Shown: positions 7,115 to 16,144 of the stretch, piece by piece
Layout of the letters: every line of letters begins with the position of its first letter
Numbering within the stretch: the stretch's first letter is position 1
Assembly (NCBI RefSeq): GCF_022213955.1
Contig: NZ_JAKNTW010000031.1
Location: 79,123-143,122, forward strand
DNA: 64,000 bases
Source of the DNA: Dolomitihabitans soli
GTDB taxonomy: Bacteria; Actinomycetota; Actinomycetes; Streptosporangiales; Streptosporangiaceae
Reading direction: 5' to 3'
Position numbers and translations under genes: made by a program
The notes under the pieces: generated by a model
Database searches by the model: none
Told to the model about the DNA's origin: nothing
Seen by the model: the letters and a program-made list of their open reading frames with translations, nothing else

Positions 7115-8287
7115 CTAGTGACGGCCTTCCTCGGCCACGCCGTTCTCCAGGGGAGACGGCTGCACCAGGCCGTGGCCGCGCGGACGGTCACGCTCGCTCC
7201 TCGCCAGCGCGGCGGTGTCCGGGTAGTCGGTCACGAAGGCGTCCACTCCCAGTTCGAGGTGTGCCCGGTATTCGGCCAGCGCGTCACCGTGATCGGTCGG
7301 TACCGCGCCGCGCCGCAGCCCGAGCGGCAGGTACTGGTTCTCACTGCGGAAGGTGTACACCCCGATCTTCAACCCGGCCTTGTGCGCGTCGGCGACCAAC
7401 GTGGTCGGCGTACCCGCGGAGCCGTCCGGGTTCAGCGGGATGGCCGATGACTTGTCCGGCCCGATCCACTTGGCGTACTTTGCGATCTTCGCAAGACCCT
7501 CGGGCTTCATCATGTCGGCATACGTCGTGGGATCCCCGCCCGCCTTCAGGTCGTACGGCTGGCCTGTGGTCCCCAGCGCCTGCCATAGCGGGACCTGCAG
7601 TTCCTGAGCCACTCGCTTCAGGCTCGACGGCTCGAACGACTGCACCACGACCGGTCCGTCAGGCCGGTTCAGCCCGTTGCGCTTGACCGTCTCGATCAGC
7701 GGCTCCTCCAGCGGCAGCCCGATGGACCTGAAGTAGGTCGGGTGCTTGGTCTCGGGGAACACGCCGACCGCCTGCCCGCGCTGCCGGGACAGCCGCTTGG
7801 CCAGGTCGAGCACCTCCTGGAACGTCATCACCTCGTAGTAGCCGTTGTAGACGGTGTTGCGCTGCCGGATCGCGGGCAGCCGCTCCACCGCGCGCAACGT
7901 CTTGAGCTCGGCCAGTGTGAAGTCCTCGGTGAACCACCCGGTCACGTTCCGCCCGTCGACGACCTTGGTGGTCTTGCGCGCGGCGAACTCGGGACGCAGG
8001 GACACGTCGGTGGTGCCGGAGATCTCGTTCTCGTGCCTGACGACCAGCACGTGGTCCTTGGTCGGCACCAGATCGGGCTCGATCCAGTCGGCGCCCATGG
8101 CCACGGCCAACTCGTAGCCGCCCGCGGTGTGTTCCGGGCGGTGCGCTGCGGCGCCGCGGTGGCCGATGACGACGGCCTGGCCGCGGACGCCCTTGTCCGC
8201 CGCCTCCGGCTGGGGTTCGGCGCCGGCGGTGCCGGTGCCCGCGACGGTGGCGACTACGGCGAGCGCCAACGCAGTGATCTTTCGCAA
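7115..8287 (-). CDS. glpQ: Secreted glycerophosphodiester phosphodiesterase
   Basis: The 390-residue protein has a signal peptide (residues 1-23, cleaved near AGA-EPQ) followed by a GDPD TIM barrel. The catalytic signature is VVIGHRGAAAHRPEHT near residue 40, followed by WIEPDLVPTKDHVLVVRHE, which supplies the metal ligands and the second histidine. Such enzymes hydrolyse glycerophosphodiesters to glycerol 3-phosphate and an alcohol outside the cell, releasing phosphate or glycerol for uptake. The length matches periplasmic-type GlpQ. The gene stands alone. Confidence 0.92.
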   Translation of the reverse strand: MRKITALALAVVATVAGTGTAGAEPQPEAADKGVRGQAVVIGHRGAAAHRPEHTAGGYELAVAMGADWIEPDLVPTKDHVLVVRHENEISGTTDVSLRPEFAARKTTKVVDGRNVTGWFTEDFTLAELKTLRAVERLPAIRQRNTVYNGYYEVMTFQEVLDLAKRLSRQRGQAVGVFPETKHPTYFRSIGLPLEEPLIETVKRNGLNRPDGPVVVQSFEPSSLKRVAQELQVPLWQALGTTGQPYDLKAGGDPTTYADMMKPEGLAKIAKYAKWIGPDKSSAIPLNPDGSAGTPTTLVADAHKAGLKIGVYTFRSENQYLPLGLRRGAVPTDHGDALAEYRAHLELGVDAFVTDYPDTAALARSERDRPRGHGLVQPSPLENGVAEEGRH

Positions 8288-8609
8288 GTGAGACTCCCTG
8301 CGGCACCAGCACCGGAGACTCTCACCGGTCGATCACCGCGGCGATTATGGTAATGACCGAAATCCACCAACGGCTACACAGCAGTGAAATTTTCGGTGAT
8401 TTGTTGAAGTAGCGGACATATGGGGCGGCTGAACGGAGATGGGGCCGCCGGTTCGGATGTGGTGGGCGCACTTCGCCTACACCGACCTGGAGCCCGTCTT
8501 CGAAGAGTGCCTGCGTGACCTGGTCGCCATCCTCGCCCTGGACCACTCTGACCAGCCGACCGCCTGAGACGTCGCCACGTCGCGCATGATCTTCGGCCGG
8601 CTGATGAGA
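8288..8609. other. Intergenic region with AT-rich promoter-like stretch and a gene fragment
   Basis: Bases 8345-8410 are unusually AT-rich and could hold the glycerophosphodiesterase promoter. A short coding-like fragment lies at 8439-8567. Nothing else is recognisable. Confidence 0.5.
8439..8567 (+). pseudogene. Coding-like C-terminal fragment of an unidentified gene
   Basis: Forty-two codons from an ATG to a TGA are almost all G/C-ending and encode an amphipathic helical stretch (DLEPVFEECLRDLVAIL). There is no good ribosome binding site and an in-frame stop lies 9 bases upstream. It resembles the last helix of a TetR-type regulator, but that is a guess. I read it as a remnant. Confidence 0.3.
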
Positions 8610-9287
8610 TCACCGTCCGAGGTAGGCGACCAACCGGTCTGCGAGTTCGTCCGGTCGGCTCAGGGCGAGGAGGTGGCCGCCGGGCATCTCGTCGATGTCG
8701 TGGATGCCCAGCCGTTCCCTGGCGATTCGACGCTGGAACTCCAGCGGGAAGAAACGGTCGTCGCGACCCTGCAGGAAACGGATCGGCACGTCCGGCCAGG
8801 CTGTCAACGGCCAGGGCCGGCTGAAGAGGGTGTCGAGCGCCGCGCCTTCGCCGACGAACGCCTGCTCCGTCACGTCCGGTGGAACGTCGTGGAAGAAGTC
8901 CGTTCGCAGGTCGAATTCGGGCGACCGGCCGTCCCGCTCGGCTTGCCGAACGCGAGCCTCGCTCTGACCGGTGTTGGCCCACCAGTCGCCGGGCGACTCG
9001 CCGGGCGTGGGAACCATCGGGTTGAGCAGCACCAGCAACTCCATCGGCAGCCGCTCGCAGACGAGCGGTGCGGTGTAGGCGCCCAGCGAATGGCCGACCA
9101 GAACCAGGTCGGTCCGGTCACGGAGCGCTTCGACGGCGGCGTCGGCGTACTCGGTCAGTCCTGCGGTGCCCGCCAGCGGGAGGTCGACTGCCACGGCGTC
9201 GTGGCCACGGCTGCGCAGGGCGGGCACGAGCAGATGCCAGAACCAGGCCCGGCCGTCGGCGCCTGGGATGAGTCCGAACGTCGTCAT
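8610..9287 (-). CDS. Alpha/beta hydrolase
   Basis: The 225-residue cytoplasmic hydrolase has PGADGRAWFW as the oxyanion loop, nucleophile elbow GHSLGA near residue 70, a late Asp in QGRDDRFFP and a His in PGGHLLALSRP. This is the compact type found in small esterases and salicylate-esterase-like proteins. The ATG at 9287 was chosen because residues upstream of it are not hydrolase-like and the core fold starts at residue 3. The neighbouring methyltransferase reads in the same direction 131 bases upstream. The substrate is unknown. Confidence 0.88.
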   Translation of the reverse strand: MTTFGLIPGADGRAWFWHLLVPALRSRGHDAVAVDLPLAGTAGLTEYADAAVEALRDRTDLVLVGHSLGAYTAPLVCERLPMELLVLLNPMVPTPGESPGDWWANTGQSEARVRQAERDGRSPEFDLRTDFFHDVPPDVTEQAFVGEGAALDTLFSRPWPLTAWPDVPIRFLQGRDDRFFPLEFQRRIARERLGIHDIDEMPGGHLLALSRPDELADRLVAYLGR

Positions 9288-9418
9288 GGTCACCAGTCTC
9301 TCTCCGGACCGCGCGGGCCCAGTCGAGCAGGCTAGCCGACTACTCCGACATTCCCTGCGGTCATGGGAAACGGGCCGCCATGTCCTTAGCCGTGCGCTGT
9401 TTCGTCGCGAAGTCGCCG

Positions 9419-10264
9419 TCAGCGCGCACCGCGCGGCTTGCGCCAGGTCATCATCTCGGTCGCCGGAAGACGCTCCGCGAAGCGGTTGCCGGGTGCGGCC
9501 TGCCGCAGCACCGCGCGCAGGTCCCGCTCGAAGTCCTCCAGCCTGTCGCCGAAAAGATGAGGGGCGGAGTCGGACCGGGAGAACGTCCACGCCACGATGT
9601 CGTCCGCGGTGCGGTCGACCACCTCCCCGGCCGCCACGACATGTCGTTCGAAGTCGTCGAATCCGGCCCGCGCCAGGACCAGGTCCTCCCGGTTCGGCGT
9701 GCCGTTGACGGGCGTTCCCCGCCCCGCGCGGCGTACCGCGCCGAGGTACCGCCGCACCAGGTCGCCGATCTGCGCGTACGGGGGAGCGGGCAGCGGCGGT
9801 GGCGCCGGCTCGGCCGGCGGATCCTTTAGGTCGCTTATATGGACGAACGCGCCGCCCGGCTCCAGCATCTCCAGCACGGTCGCGGCGACACGATCCCGAT
9901 CCGTCCAGTGGAAGGACTGGGCGAACACCACGACCCGGAACTCACCCAGACCGGCCGGCAGGTCCTCGGCGCGGGCGGCCACCCAACGCGCGTTGGTGAC
10001 CCCGCGACGCCTGGCCTGTCGCTCGGCCTCGGCCAGCATGTCCTCATCCGGGTCGACGCCGATCGCCTCGGTGAAGAACCGCGTCAGGGCCAGCGTCACG
10101 GTGCCCGGCCCGCAGCCGACGTCGAGGAGCCGGCCCCGGCCGTCCAGGCCGAGGGCCGTGGCCAGCGTCTCGGCGAAGCCCGGAGCGTACGGCAGCCGGC
10201 CGCGCTGGTAGTGGGCGGCGCTTCCCTGGAACAGGGTGCGGTCCCACTGCCAACCATCTGGCAT
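9419..10264 (-). CDS. Class I SAM-dependent methyltransferase
   Basis: The protein is 281 residues. The SAM-binding motif LLDVGCGPGTVTLAL starts near residue 46, followed by the acidic strand IGVDPDEDML and the post-II segment RVVVFAQSFHWTDR. The QSFHW form is typical of small-molecule methyltransferases of the type-11 class. The ATG at 10264 starts 8 bases after the stop of the beta-propeller gene, so both are probably one transcript. The pairing of a secreted propeller with a cytoplasmic methyltransferase is unusual and gives no clear pathway. Confidence 0.9.
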   Translation of the reverse strand: MPDGWQWDRTLFQGSAAHYQRGRLPYAPGFAETLATALGLDGRGRLLDVGCGPGTVTLALTRFFTEAIGVDPDEDMLAEAERQARRRGVTNARWVAARAEDLPAGLGEFRVVVFAQSFHWTDRDRVAATVLEMLEPGGAFVHISDLKDPPAEPAPPPLPAPPYAQIGDLVRRYLGAVRRAGRGTPVNGTPNREDLVLARAGFDDFERHVVAAGEVVDRTADDIVAWTFSRSDSAPHLFGDRLEDFERDLRAVLRQAAPGNRFAERLPATEMMTWRKPRGAR

Positions 10265-10272
10265 GTCAATCC

Positions 10273-12279
10273 TTATGGGGAGGTGGCGGTTGCGGGCGGG
10301 CAGCCCGGGTCCAGCCTGATTCTGGCCAGGTCCCTGTCCACCAGGGCCCAGGCGTGCCAGGAGCCGGGCTCGAACTGGAGCTGCGGGTTGGTGTGCCATT
10401 CGTCCCCCAGACCGGTGGCCAGCAGTCTGGCCCCGCCCTCGACGTCGGCGCCCAGCTCGTAGGCGTTCCCGCCGCCTCGGAACACGGAGGTGAAGACCTT
10501 GCCCCGGTGCACGGTCAGCTCGCCGTACCCGGACAGCATGCCCTGCCGCACGACCTGCCGCGTCGCCAGGTCCATGGCCATCCAGGCTCCGGAGTTGCGC
10601 TTGTAGGAGGCGTACAACAGGCCATCGTGCACCTTGATGTCCTGGAACGTACGGTGACCCGGCAGCGGGTCCACCTCCCACAGTTTCTTGCGGGTCTTCA
10701 CGTCGAAGGCGGCGACCGAGGCGGACGTCCTGGTGGGCGTGACGCCGCCGCCGCCGAGCACGTCACCGCCCAGGTAGACGATGCCGCTCCGGCTGTCGAG
10801 CGACAGGCTCATCAGGCTCTGGTCGGTGATGACGTCCACGTACACGTCCATCTCGCCGGTGTCGGGGTCCACCACGGACAGCGCGCCCTTGAGTTTGGCC
10901 GACAGCGGGGCGGTGGCGACCAGGAGCTTGTCGGTACGCGGGTCGTACTCGATGTCCCACGGCCGCTGCTGGTCGTGGCCGAGGTAGCCGAGGGTGCGCA
11001 CCTCGTCGGTGTGGATGTCGACGGAGACGATCCCACCGGTGGGATACATGGCGGCGTAGATCTTGTCGCCGCGCCGTACCATGGCCTTGGGCTCGCCCGG
11101 CACCCGGATCCTACGCTTCGCCCCGGTGCGCAGGTCACGGACCTCCATCGCGAAGTGACCGCCGACGTAGACGGCGCGATTGGGGACGAGCAGGATGCTC
11201 TGCGGCCGCTCGGCGCCCTGCGGCAGTCCGGCGTCGATCAGGTCGACGAACTCCGACGTGCCGGCGCGCGAATCCAGCCACCAGACGCCGCCGCTGCCCG
11301 CGAAGGCCAGCAGGGTGTTCTCATCCACGACGTGCAGCAGCCTGGTCTCGTCTCCCTGCGACGGCGGGTCGATGACCTTGGTCAGGGTGGTGTCGCCGGT
11401 CCGATAACGGTAGACGGTGCCGTCGGGGCGGGAGGCGGCGTAGACGGTGCCGTCGCTCGTAGGCGTGAGGGCGTCCAGGAGGCCCGAGTCCACGCGGACG
11501 CGCCGCAGATCCGTGCCGTCCTTGCGCACGTCGATCAGTTCGCCGCCGCTGGCGGCCAGCACCCGGTCGCCGTTGACCGCGACCACCCCGATGCTGGTGC
11601 CGCCTGCGGCCAGTTCCCGGACGGCGCCGCTCACGCGGTCGACGCGCATGAGGCGGCCCTTCTCCAGCAGGCCCGCGTAGGCGTATTCGGCGTCGGCCGC
11701 GACCGCACGCACATAGTGTTCGCCCGGGACGAGCACGTCGAACCTGCGGACGGCGCCCGTGCTCGGCACGTACTCCCACAACCGGCCGTCAGGGGAGGTG
11801 CCCGCGTAGAGCGTGCCGTCCGGGGCCGCCGCCAGGCTCCACACGAAGCCGCCGTTCGTGCCGAAGGAGTACAGGTGCCGCACTTCGCCGGTGGCGATGT
11901 CGAAGCTGTAGAGGTCGGGAACCGGATAGGTGCCGACATACACCTTGCCGCCGGATACCGCGACGGCCCACCCGCCCTCGGACTCCCCATCGGTCGGGAC
12001 GTCGGGCAGGGTGGCGCTCCTGATGACCTTGCGGGTCTTCAGGTCGAACTCGGCGAGCAGGGGCGGCTTCGGGCCACGGGTCACGACATAGGCGCGGCCT
12101 TCGTGCACGGCGGCGCCGACGACGGCTCCGGTAACCGACGCCGGGCCGTACGTGCGCACCGCCGGTCCCGTGCAGCGCTCCGGCGCGGCGGCGGTGGCGG
12201 GCGGCGTCGCGATGAGCGCGGGTAGCAATCCCGCCACCACGGCGAGCAGGACTCGGAGCATGCCAGACCTCGCGTTCAT
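10273..12279 (-). CDS. Secreted beta-propeller protein with PQQ-like/WD-like repeats
   Basis: The 668-residue protein has a signal peptide (residues 1-31, ending ATAAA) and then about a dozen blades of the type KVYVGTYPVPDLYSFDIATG, in which an aromatic is followed by DxxTG or DxRTG. These repeats occur in PQQ-like and YncE-like propellers that bind ligands or scaffold proteins outside the cell. I see no catalytic signature. It is divergent from the CE15 esterase gene, so a role in plant polymer sensing or binding is possible but unproven. Confidence 0.82.
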   Translation of the reverse strand: MNARSGMLRVLLAVVAGLLPALIATPPATAAAPERCTGPAVRTYGPASVTGAVVGAAVHEGRAYVVTRGPKPPLLAEFDLKTRKVIRSATLPDVPTDGESEGGWAVAVSGGKVYVGTYPVPDLYSFDIATGEVRHLYSFGTNGGFVWSLAAAPDGTLYAGTSPDGRLWEYVPSTGAVRRFDVLVPGEHYVRAVAADAEYAYAGLLEKGRLMRVDRVSGAVRELAAGGTSIGVVAVNGDRVLAASGGELIDVRKDGTDLRRVRVDSGLLDALTPTSDGTVYAASRPDGTVYRYRTGDTTLTKVIDPPSQGDETRLLHVVDENTLLAFAGSGGVWWLDSRAGTSEFVDLIDAGLPQGAERPQSILLVPNRAVYVGGHFAMEVRDLRTGAKRRIRVPGEPKAMVRRGDKIYAAMYPTGGIVSVDIHTDEVRTLGYLGHDQQRPWDIEYDPRTDKLLVATAPLSAKLKGALSVVDPDTGEMDVYVDVITDQSLMSLSLDSRSGIVYLGGDVLGGGGVTPTRTSASVAAFDVKTRKKLWEVDPLPGHRTFQDIKVHDGLLYASYKRNSGAWMAMDLATRQVVRQGMLSGYGELTVHRGKVFTSVFRGGGNAYELGADVEGGARLLATGLGDEWHTNPQLQFEPGSWHAWALVDRDLARIRLDPGCPPATATSP

Positions 12280-12367
12280 TTGTGCTTGGTTATGGCCCAG
12301 ACCGTAATCTTATGAGCACCCATGCGTCAACGGATACCCCGCGTACGCACGTATTTCAGCTAGTTTC

Positions 12368-12378
12368 CGAAACTTTCT
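12368..12378. promoter_or_regulatory. CGAAACTTTC-type operator, site 1
   Basis: CGAAACTTTCT matches ten of eleven positions of CGAAACTTTCG, the palindrome reported upstream of xylanase genes in Streptomyces and bound by an XlnR/BxlR-type repressor. It lies about 85 bases upstream of the esterase -35 box. Confidence 0.55.
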
Positions 12379-12430
12379 GGAACGGCAATGACGTAGTTGC
12401 AGTTCAGTCGCATGTCAGGAAGTCGCTCTC

Positions 12431-12442
12431 CGAAACATTTCG
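12431..12442. promoter_or_regulatory. CGAAA-CA-TTTCG operator, site 2
   Basis: A perfect palindrome of CGAAA and TTTCG arms with a 2-base spacer ends 9 bases before the -35 box of the CE15 esterase promoter. Together with site 1 it suggests repression by a xylan-responsive regulator. Confidence 0.6.
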
Positions 12443-12451
12443 AGCTGTTGA

Positions 12452-12480
12452 TTGACATATTTCGAACCGATTTCCAGAAT
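12452..12480 (+). promoter_or_regulatory. Sigma-70-type promoter of the CE15 esterase gene
   Basis: A consensus TTGACA -35 box (12452-12457) and a CAGAAT -10 box (12475-12480) are separated by 17 bases. Transcription would start near 12487, about 28 bases before the GTG start. Confidence 0.65.
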
Positions 12481-12514
12481 GATCGCTATCATCCCCCTGG
12501 AAGGGAGAGCCCCA

Positions 12515-14689
12515 GTGATCATCAGCTTGGGTCGCTCTACGATCCGTTCGAGGGTCGTCGCGCTTGCGGTAGCGGTGACGCTCTCGGTCGCCGGAGCGGC
12601 GACGGTAGCGCCCACGGAGGCCGCTGCGGCTGCCGGAGTTGAGAACGAGGGTGCCGACTGTGTGGTGCCCGCCCTGCCCGACGCAGGCTCCTTGCCTACC
12701 GACGCAAGGCTCCCCGATCCCTTCAGGAAGCTGGACGGCACGCGCATCTCCGCCAAGTCCGAGTGGCGGTGCCGACGGGAAGAGACCAAGAGGCTGGCGG
12801 AGAAGTTCGTCTACGGCGAGAAGCCCGGAAAGCCGACCGGCGTCACGGGCACGGTCTCGGGAAGCAGCATCACGGTGAACGTGAACCACAACGGCAGGAG
12901 CTCCAGCTTCTCGGCGAGCGTCTCACTGCCGAGTGGTTCCGGACCCTTCCCCGCCGTCGTCGTCCTGGGCGGATTCGGCGCGGACACGGCCGCCATCAGA
13001 GCGGCCGGTGCCGCCGTCATCAGCTACGACCCCTACGCGGTCGGGCGAGAGGGCACGCCGCGAAACAACAAACAAGGCGCGTTCTACAGCATCTACGGCT
13101 CCTCCAGCAGCACAGGGCTGCTCCTCGCCTGGAGCTGGGGGGTGAGCCGGATCATCGACGTCATCGAGCAGTCGAACGGCAGCATTCTCAAAGCGGACGC
13201 GACCGGCGTCACGGGCTGCTCGCGGTTCGGCAAGGGAGCCTTCGTGGCCGGTGCGTTCGATCAGCGCATCGCTTTGACCATGCCGATCGAGTCGGGCAGC
13301 GCCGGTGCTCCCATCTTCCGCGGGATCCCCGGGGAGGGCGCCCAGAGTCTGAGCAGCGCCTACGGCGAGCAGCCGTGGCTGGGCGACGCGTTCGGCTCCT
13401 TCACGAGCAGCCCGACCAGGCTGCCGGTGGACACACACCAAATGGTGGCCATGGTCGCGCCGCGTGGACTGTTCATCATGGACAACCCCCACATTGCGAA
13501 TCTTGGTCCCAGGTCCGCGAGCGTGGCCGCCCTGGGCGGAGCGGAGGTCTACAAGGCGCTCGGCGCGGGGGAGAACATCACCTACTGGTCCGACATCCAG
13601 GACGGCAGCCACTGCGCCAACAGGTCCGAATGGAGGACCCCGTTGCAGCAGAACATCCAGAAGTTCCTGCTGAAGACGGGCAACGCCGCCGGCGCGATCA
13701 GGATCTCGTCCAGGGCGCAGGGCAATCTGTCCGAGTGGAGAGACTGGCAGACCCCGACCCTCAGCGACTCCGGCGACACCACCCCGCCGAGCACGCCGGG
13801 CACCCCGGCGGCGTCCGACGTGACCGCCACCAGCGCCACGCTTACCTGGGCCGCATCCACCGACCAGGGCGGTTCCGGCCTGGCCGGCTACAACGTCCAC
13901 CGCGAACAGGGCGCCACCGACCCGCAACTCGGCCAGTCCACCACCAACTCGATCACCCTCACCGGGCTGACCGCGAACACCCAGTACCAGGTGTACGTGC
14001 GGGCGCGTGACGGCGCGGGCAACCTGTCCGGCAACTCGCAGCCGGTCACGTTCACCACGACCACCGGCGGTGGCGACACCTCGCCGCCGACGGCCCCGGC
14101 CGGCTTGGCGGCCTCGGGAACCACGGCCACGGGCACGACCCTGAGCTGGACGGCCTCGACGGACGACAACGGCGTCGCCGGCTACGACATCCTGCGCGCG
14201 CCCGGCGCGAGCGGTGGCACGTTCACCCAGGTCGGCACCTCGACCACGACCTCGTACGGCGACACGGGCCTGACCCCGAGCACCACCTACCGCTACCAGG
14301 TCAGGGCACGGGACGCCGCGGGCAACACCTCGCCGGTCTCGAACACCGCGGAGGCCACCACCCAGCCCGGCACGTCCACCGGAACCTGCACGGCCGTTCC
14401 GACCGTGCAGACCCAGTGGGCCACCGGGTACGTCATCCAGCCGCTGACCATCACCAACACCGGAACCTCGACGATCACCGGATGGACGGTCTCCCTCACG
14501 CTGCCGGCCGGGCACACGCTGACCGGCTCGTGGAACAGCGCCGTCACCGTCAGCGGGCAGACCGTGACCATCAAGAACGTCGGCCACAACGGCACCCTCG
14601 CCCCCGGAGCCGCCACCGCCAGCGTCGGTTTCCAGGCGACCCGCCCGAACGGCAACACGGCACTCCCGTCCGGATACACCTGCGCCTGA
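12515..14689 (+). CDS. Secreted CE15 glucuronoyl esterase with two Fn3 domains and a CBM2-like module
   Basis: The 724-residue multidomain enzyme has, in order, a signal peptide (1 to about 40), a CE15 catalytic domain (about 45-410), two fibronectin type III domains (about 430-520 and 530-620) and a C-terminal cellulose-binding-like module (about 625-724). The CE15 nucleophile motif GCSRFGKGA, the acid in MPIESGSAG and the base in DGSHC are present. CE15 enzymes cleave ester bonds between lignin alcohols and glucuronic acid on xylan. The GTG at 12515 follows GGAAGGGAG and leads straight into the signal peptide, so the upstream in-frame ATG is not used. Confidence 0.9.
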   Translation: MIISLGRSTIRSRVVALAVAVTLSVAGAATVAPTEAAAAAGVENEGADCVVPALPDAGSLPTDARLPDPFRKLDGTRISAKSEWRCRREETKRLAEKFVYGEKPGKPTGVTGTVSGSSITVNVNHNGRSSSFSASVSLPSGSGPFPAVVVLGGFGADTAAIRAAGAAVISYDPYAVGREGTPRNNKQGAFYSIYGSSSSTGLLLAWSWGVSRIIDVIEQSNGSILKADATGVTGCSRFGKGAFVAGAFDQRIALTMPIESGSAGAPIFRGIPGEGAQSLSSAYGEQPWLGDAFGSFTSSPTRLPVDTHQMVAMVAPRGLFIMDNPHIANLGPRSASVAALGGAEVYKALGAGENITYWSDIQDGSHCANRSEWRTPLQQNIQKFLLKTGNAAGAIRISSRAQGNLSEWRDWQTPTLSDSGDTTPPSTPGTPAASDVTATSATLTWAASTDQGGSGLAGYNVHREQGATDPQLGQSTTNSITLTGLTANTQYQVYVRARDGAGNLSGNSQPVTFTTTTGGGDTSPPTAPAGLAASGTTATGTTLSWTASTDDNGVAGYDILRAPGASGGTFTQVGTSTTTSYGDTGLTPSTTYRYQVRARDAAGNTSPVSNTAEATTQPGTSTGTCTAVPTVQTQWATGYVIQPLTITNTGTSTITGWTVSLTLPAGHTLTGSWNSAVTVSGQTVTIKNVGHNGTLAPGAATASVGFQATRPNGNTALPSGYTCA

Positions 14690-14705
14690 CAGCCGGCACT
14701 CCCCG

Positions 14706-14736
14706 GCCCACCCACCGCTCCCCAGCGTGGGTGGGC
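14706..14736 (+). terminator. Hairpin terminator after the CE15 esterase gene
   Basis: Arms GCCCACCCA and TGGGTGGGC pair perfectly, with an inner CGC/GCG extension, 16 bases after the stop codon. No long T-run follows, as is common in actinomycetes. Confidence 0.7.
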
Positions 14737-14993
14737 GCCCCTACTGGGACTGCGCGCCCCGCACGATCATCCTCCTCCCAGTACGCGCTCGTCCGGCCGC
14801 CGCCGGGGAGTAGGAGAATCTCGTGCGTCCTGGTAGCCCCCTTGAGCGCCGCGGTGATCTGCGCCAAGGTCGGCGTGGCCGGCAGTGCCAGGGCATCGGG
14901 AGAGGTCGTCAGAACCTCAAACGCAGTCGGCCGTGGCTCGTGCGTTCCAGCTCCGCGCCCCGCGTACGAGGCCGGACGTGGCAGCGATGCTGA

Positions 14994-15479
14994 TCATTGG
15001 GTCACCTTCTGGAGGAACTCGGTCACGTTGACCGCAGTCCTGTCGATCTTTTCTTCGAGCGTGAGGGACTCGGGCATCAGCCCACCGGGTCCGACGTCCT
15101 TCTTGCCGCGCAGGTAGAGGGAGCAGGCCAGGTCGGTGCAGATGTAGGCGCCCACCGAGTTGCCGCTGCCACCGGGACGGCGGGCGGTCATCAGCGACAC
15201 GCCGTCGCCGGTGTGCGTGGTCAGGCAGAGCGAGCACATGCTGCGCCGTACGTGTCCGGCATGCGGGTTGGCCCGTCGCAGCGCCACCCCGACCAGCTTG
15301 TCGTCGCGCTCGGCGACCAGGTAGGCGCGACCCGGCGACGAAAGGTCCTGCCAGCCCAGGAAGTCCAGGTCGTCCCATGGCCGGGTGTCCAGGTCCCTGG
15401 GTACGGCAAGGCGTTTGACCTCGCCCTTGGTGCAGTTGACGAACGAGGCGCGGATCTCGCGCTCGACAATTGATCTCAT
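14994..15479 (-). CDS. FBP-domain (EF-G-binding/FusB-like) zinc-finger protein
   Basis: The 161-residue protein belongs to the FBP C-terminal treble-clef zinc finger group. Four cysteines in SMCSLC and ICTDLAC form the metal site, and an N-terminal helical segment precedes them. FusB and relatives bind elongation factor G and can rescue it from fusidic acid; whether this homologue does so is unknown. It is divergent from a TetR gene across an 80-base AT-rich gap with several CTAG-containing inverted repeats, so regulation by that TetR protein is likely. Confidence 0.82.
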   Translation of the reverse strand: MRSIVEREIRASFVNCTKGEVKRLAVPRDLDTRPWDDLDFLGWQDLSSPGRAYLVAERDDKLVGVALRRANPHAGHVRRSMCSLCLTTHTGDGVSLMTARRPGGSGNSVGAYICTDLACSLYLRGKKDVGPGGLMPESLTLEEKIDRTAVNVTEFLQKVTQ

Positions 15480-15502
15480 AGTTATAAAACTAGCTAGATG
15501 AG

Positions 15503-15544
15503 TCTAGGACGGCAATTGATATATATAATCCTAGAGGTCCTAGG
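15503..15544. promoter_or_regulatory. Divergent operator/promoter region with CTAG inverted repeats
   Basis: TCTAGGA (15503-15509) and TCCTAGA (15529-15535) form a perfect inverted repeat. A further GTCCTAGG follows at 15537-15544 and CTAGCTAG lies at 15490-15497. TATAAT at 15524-15529 is a consensus -10 box placed to give a leader of about 24 bases for the TetR gene. Confidence 0.6.
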
Positions 15545-15559
15545 CAGGAAGGATGGCGC

Positions 15560-16144
15560 ATGGCACGTGCTGGAGTGACGATCGCCCGGCTGGCCGAGGC
15601 GGCGGCAGAACTGGCCGACGAGGTGGGGCTGGAGAACGTGACGGTCTCGGAGCTGGCGCGCAGGTTCGGCGTGAAGGACGCCAGCCTGTACTCGCACCTC
15701 GCGAACGCGCACGAGCTGCGGGTTCGGGTGGCCGTGCTGGCCCTGGCCGAGCTCGCCGACCGGGTCGCGGCGGCGCTGGCGGGGCGGGCGGGCAAGGACG
15801 CGCTGGTCGCCTTCGCCAACGCCTACCGCGACTACGCCAAAGAGCATCCGGGCAGGTTCACGGCAATGCAGGTCGAACTCGACCCGGAGACCGCGAAGGC
15901 GAGCGCGGCGCGACGGCACTCGGACATGACGCGGGCGATCCTGCGCGGCTACTCGCTGGTGGAGCCCGATCAGACCGATGCGGTCCGTTTGCTGGGCAGT
16001 ACGATCCACGGGTTCGTGAGCCTGGAACAGGCAGGCGGCTTCCGCCATCATCCACGCGGCGCGGACGAATCCTGGGGCCGGGTGCTCGACACGCTCGACG
16101 TCGCGCTCCGCAACTGGCCGACGCATGCCGCTGATCCGACATGA
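15560..16144 (+). CDS. TetR family regulator with WHG-type C-terminal domain
   Basis: The 194-residue protein has an HTH at residues 8-55 (TVSELARRFGVKDASLYSHLANA) and a C-terminal domain of the WHG-containing TetR type, judged from the IHGFVSLEQAGGF segment. The ATG at 15560 is preceded by GGAAGG; the ATG at 15553 is out of frame. It is divergent from the FBP-domain gene and probably represses both through the CTAG-containing repeats between them. Confidence 0.88.
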   Translation: MARAGVTIARLAEAAAELADEVGLENVTVSELARRFGVKDASLYSHLANAHELRVRVAVLALAELADRVAAALAGRAGKDALVAFANAYRDYAKEHPGRFTAMQVELDPETAKASAARRHSDMTRAILRGYSLVEPDQTDAVRLLGSTIHGFVSLEQAGGFRHHPRGADESWGRVLDTLDVALRNWPTHAADPT

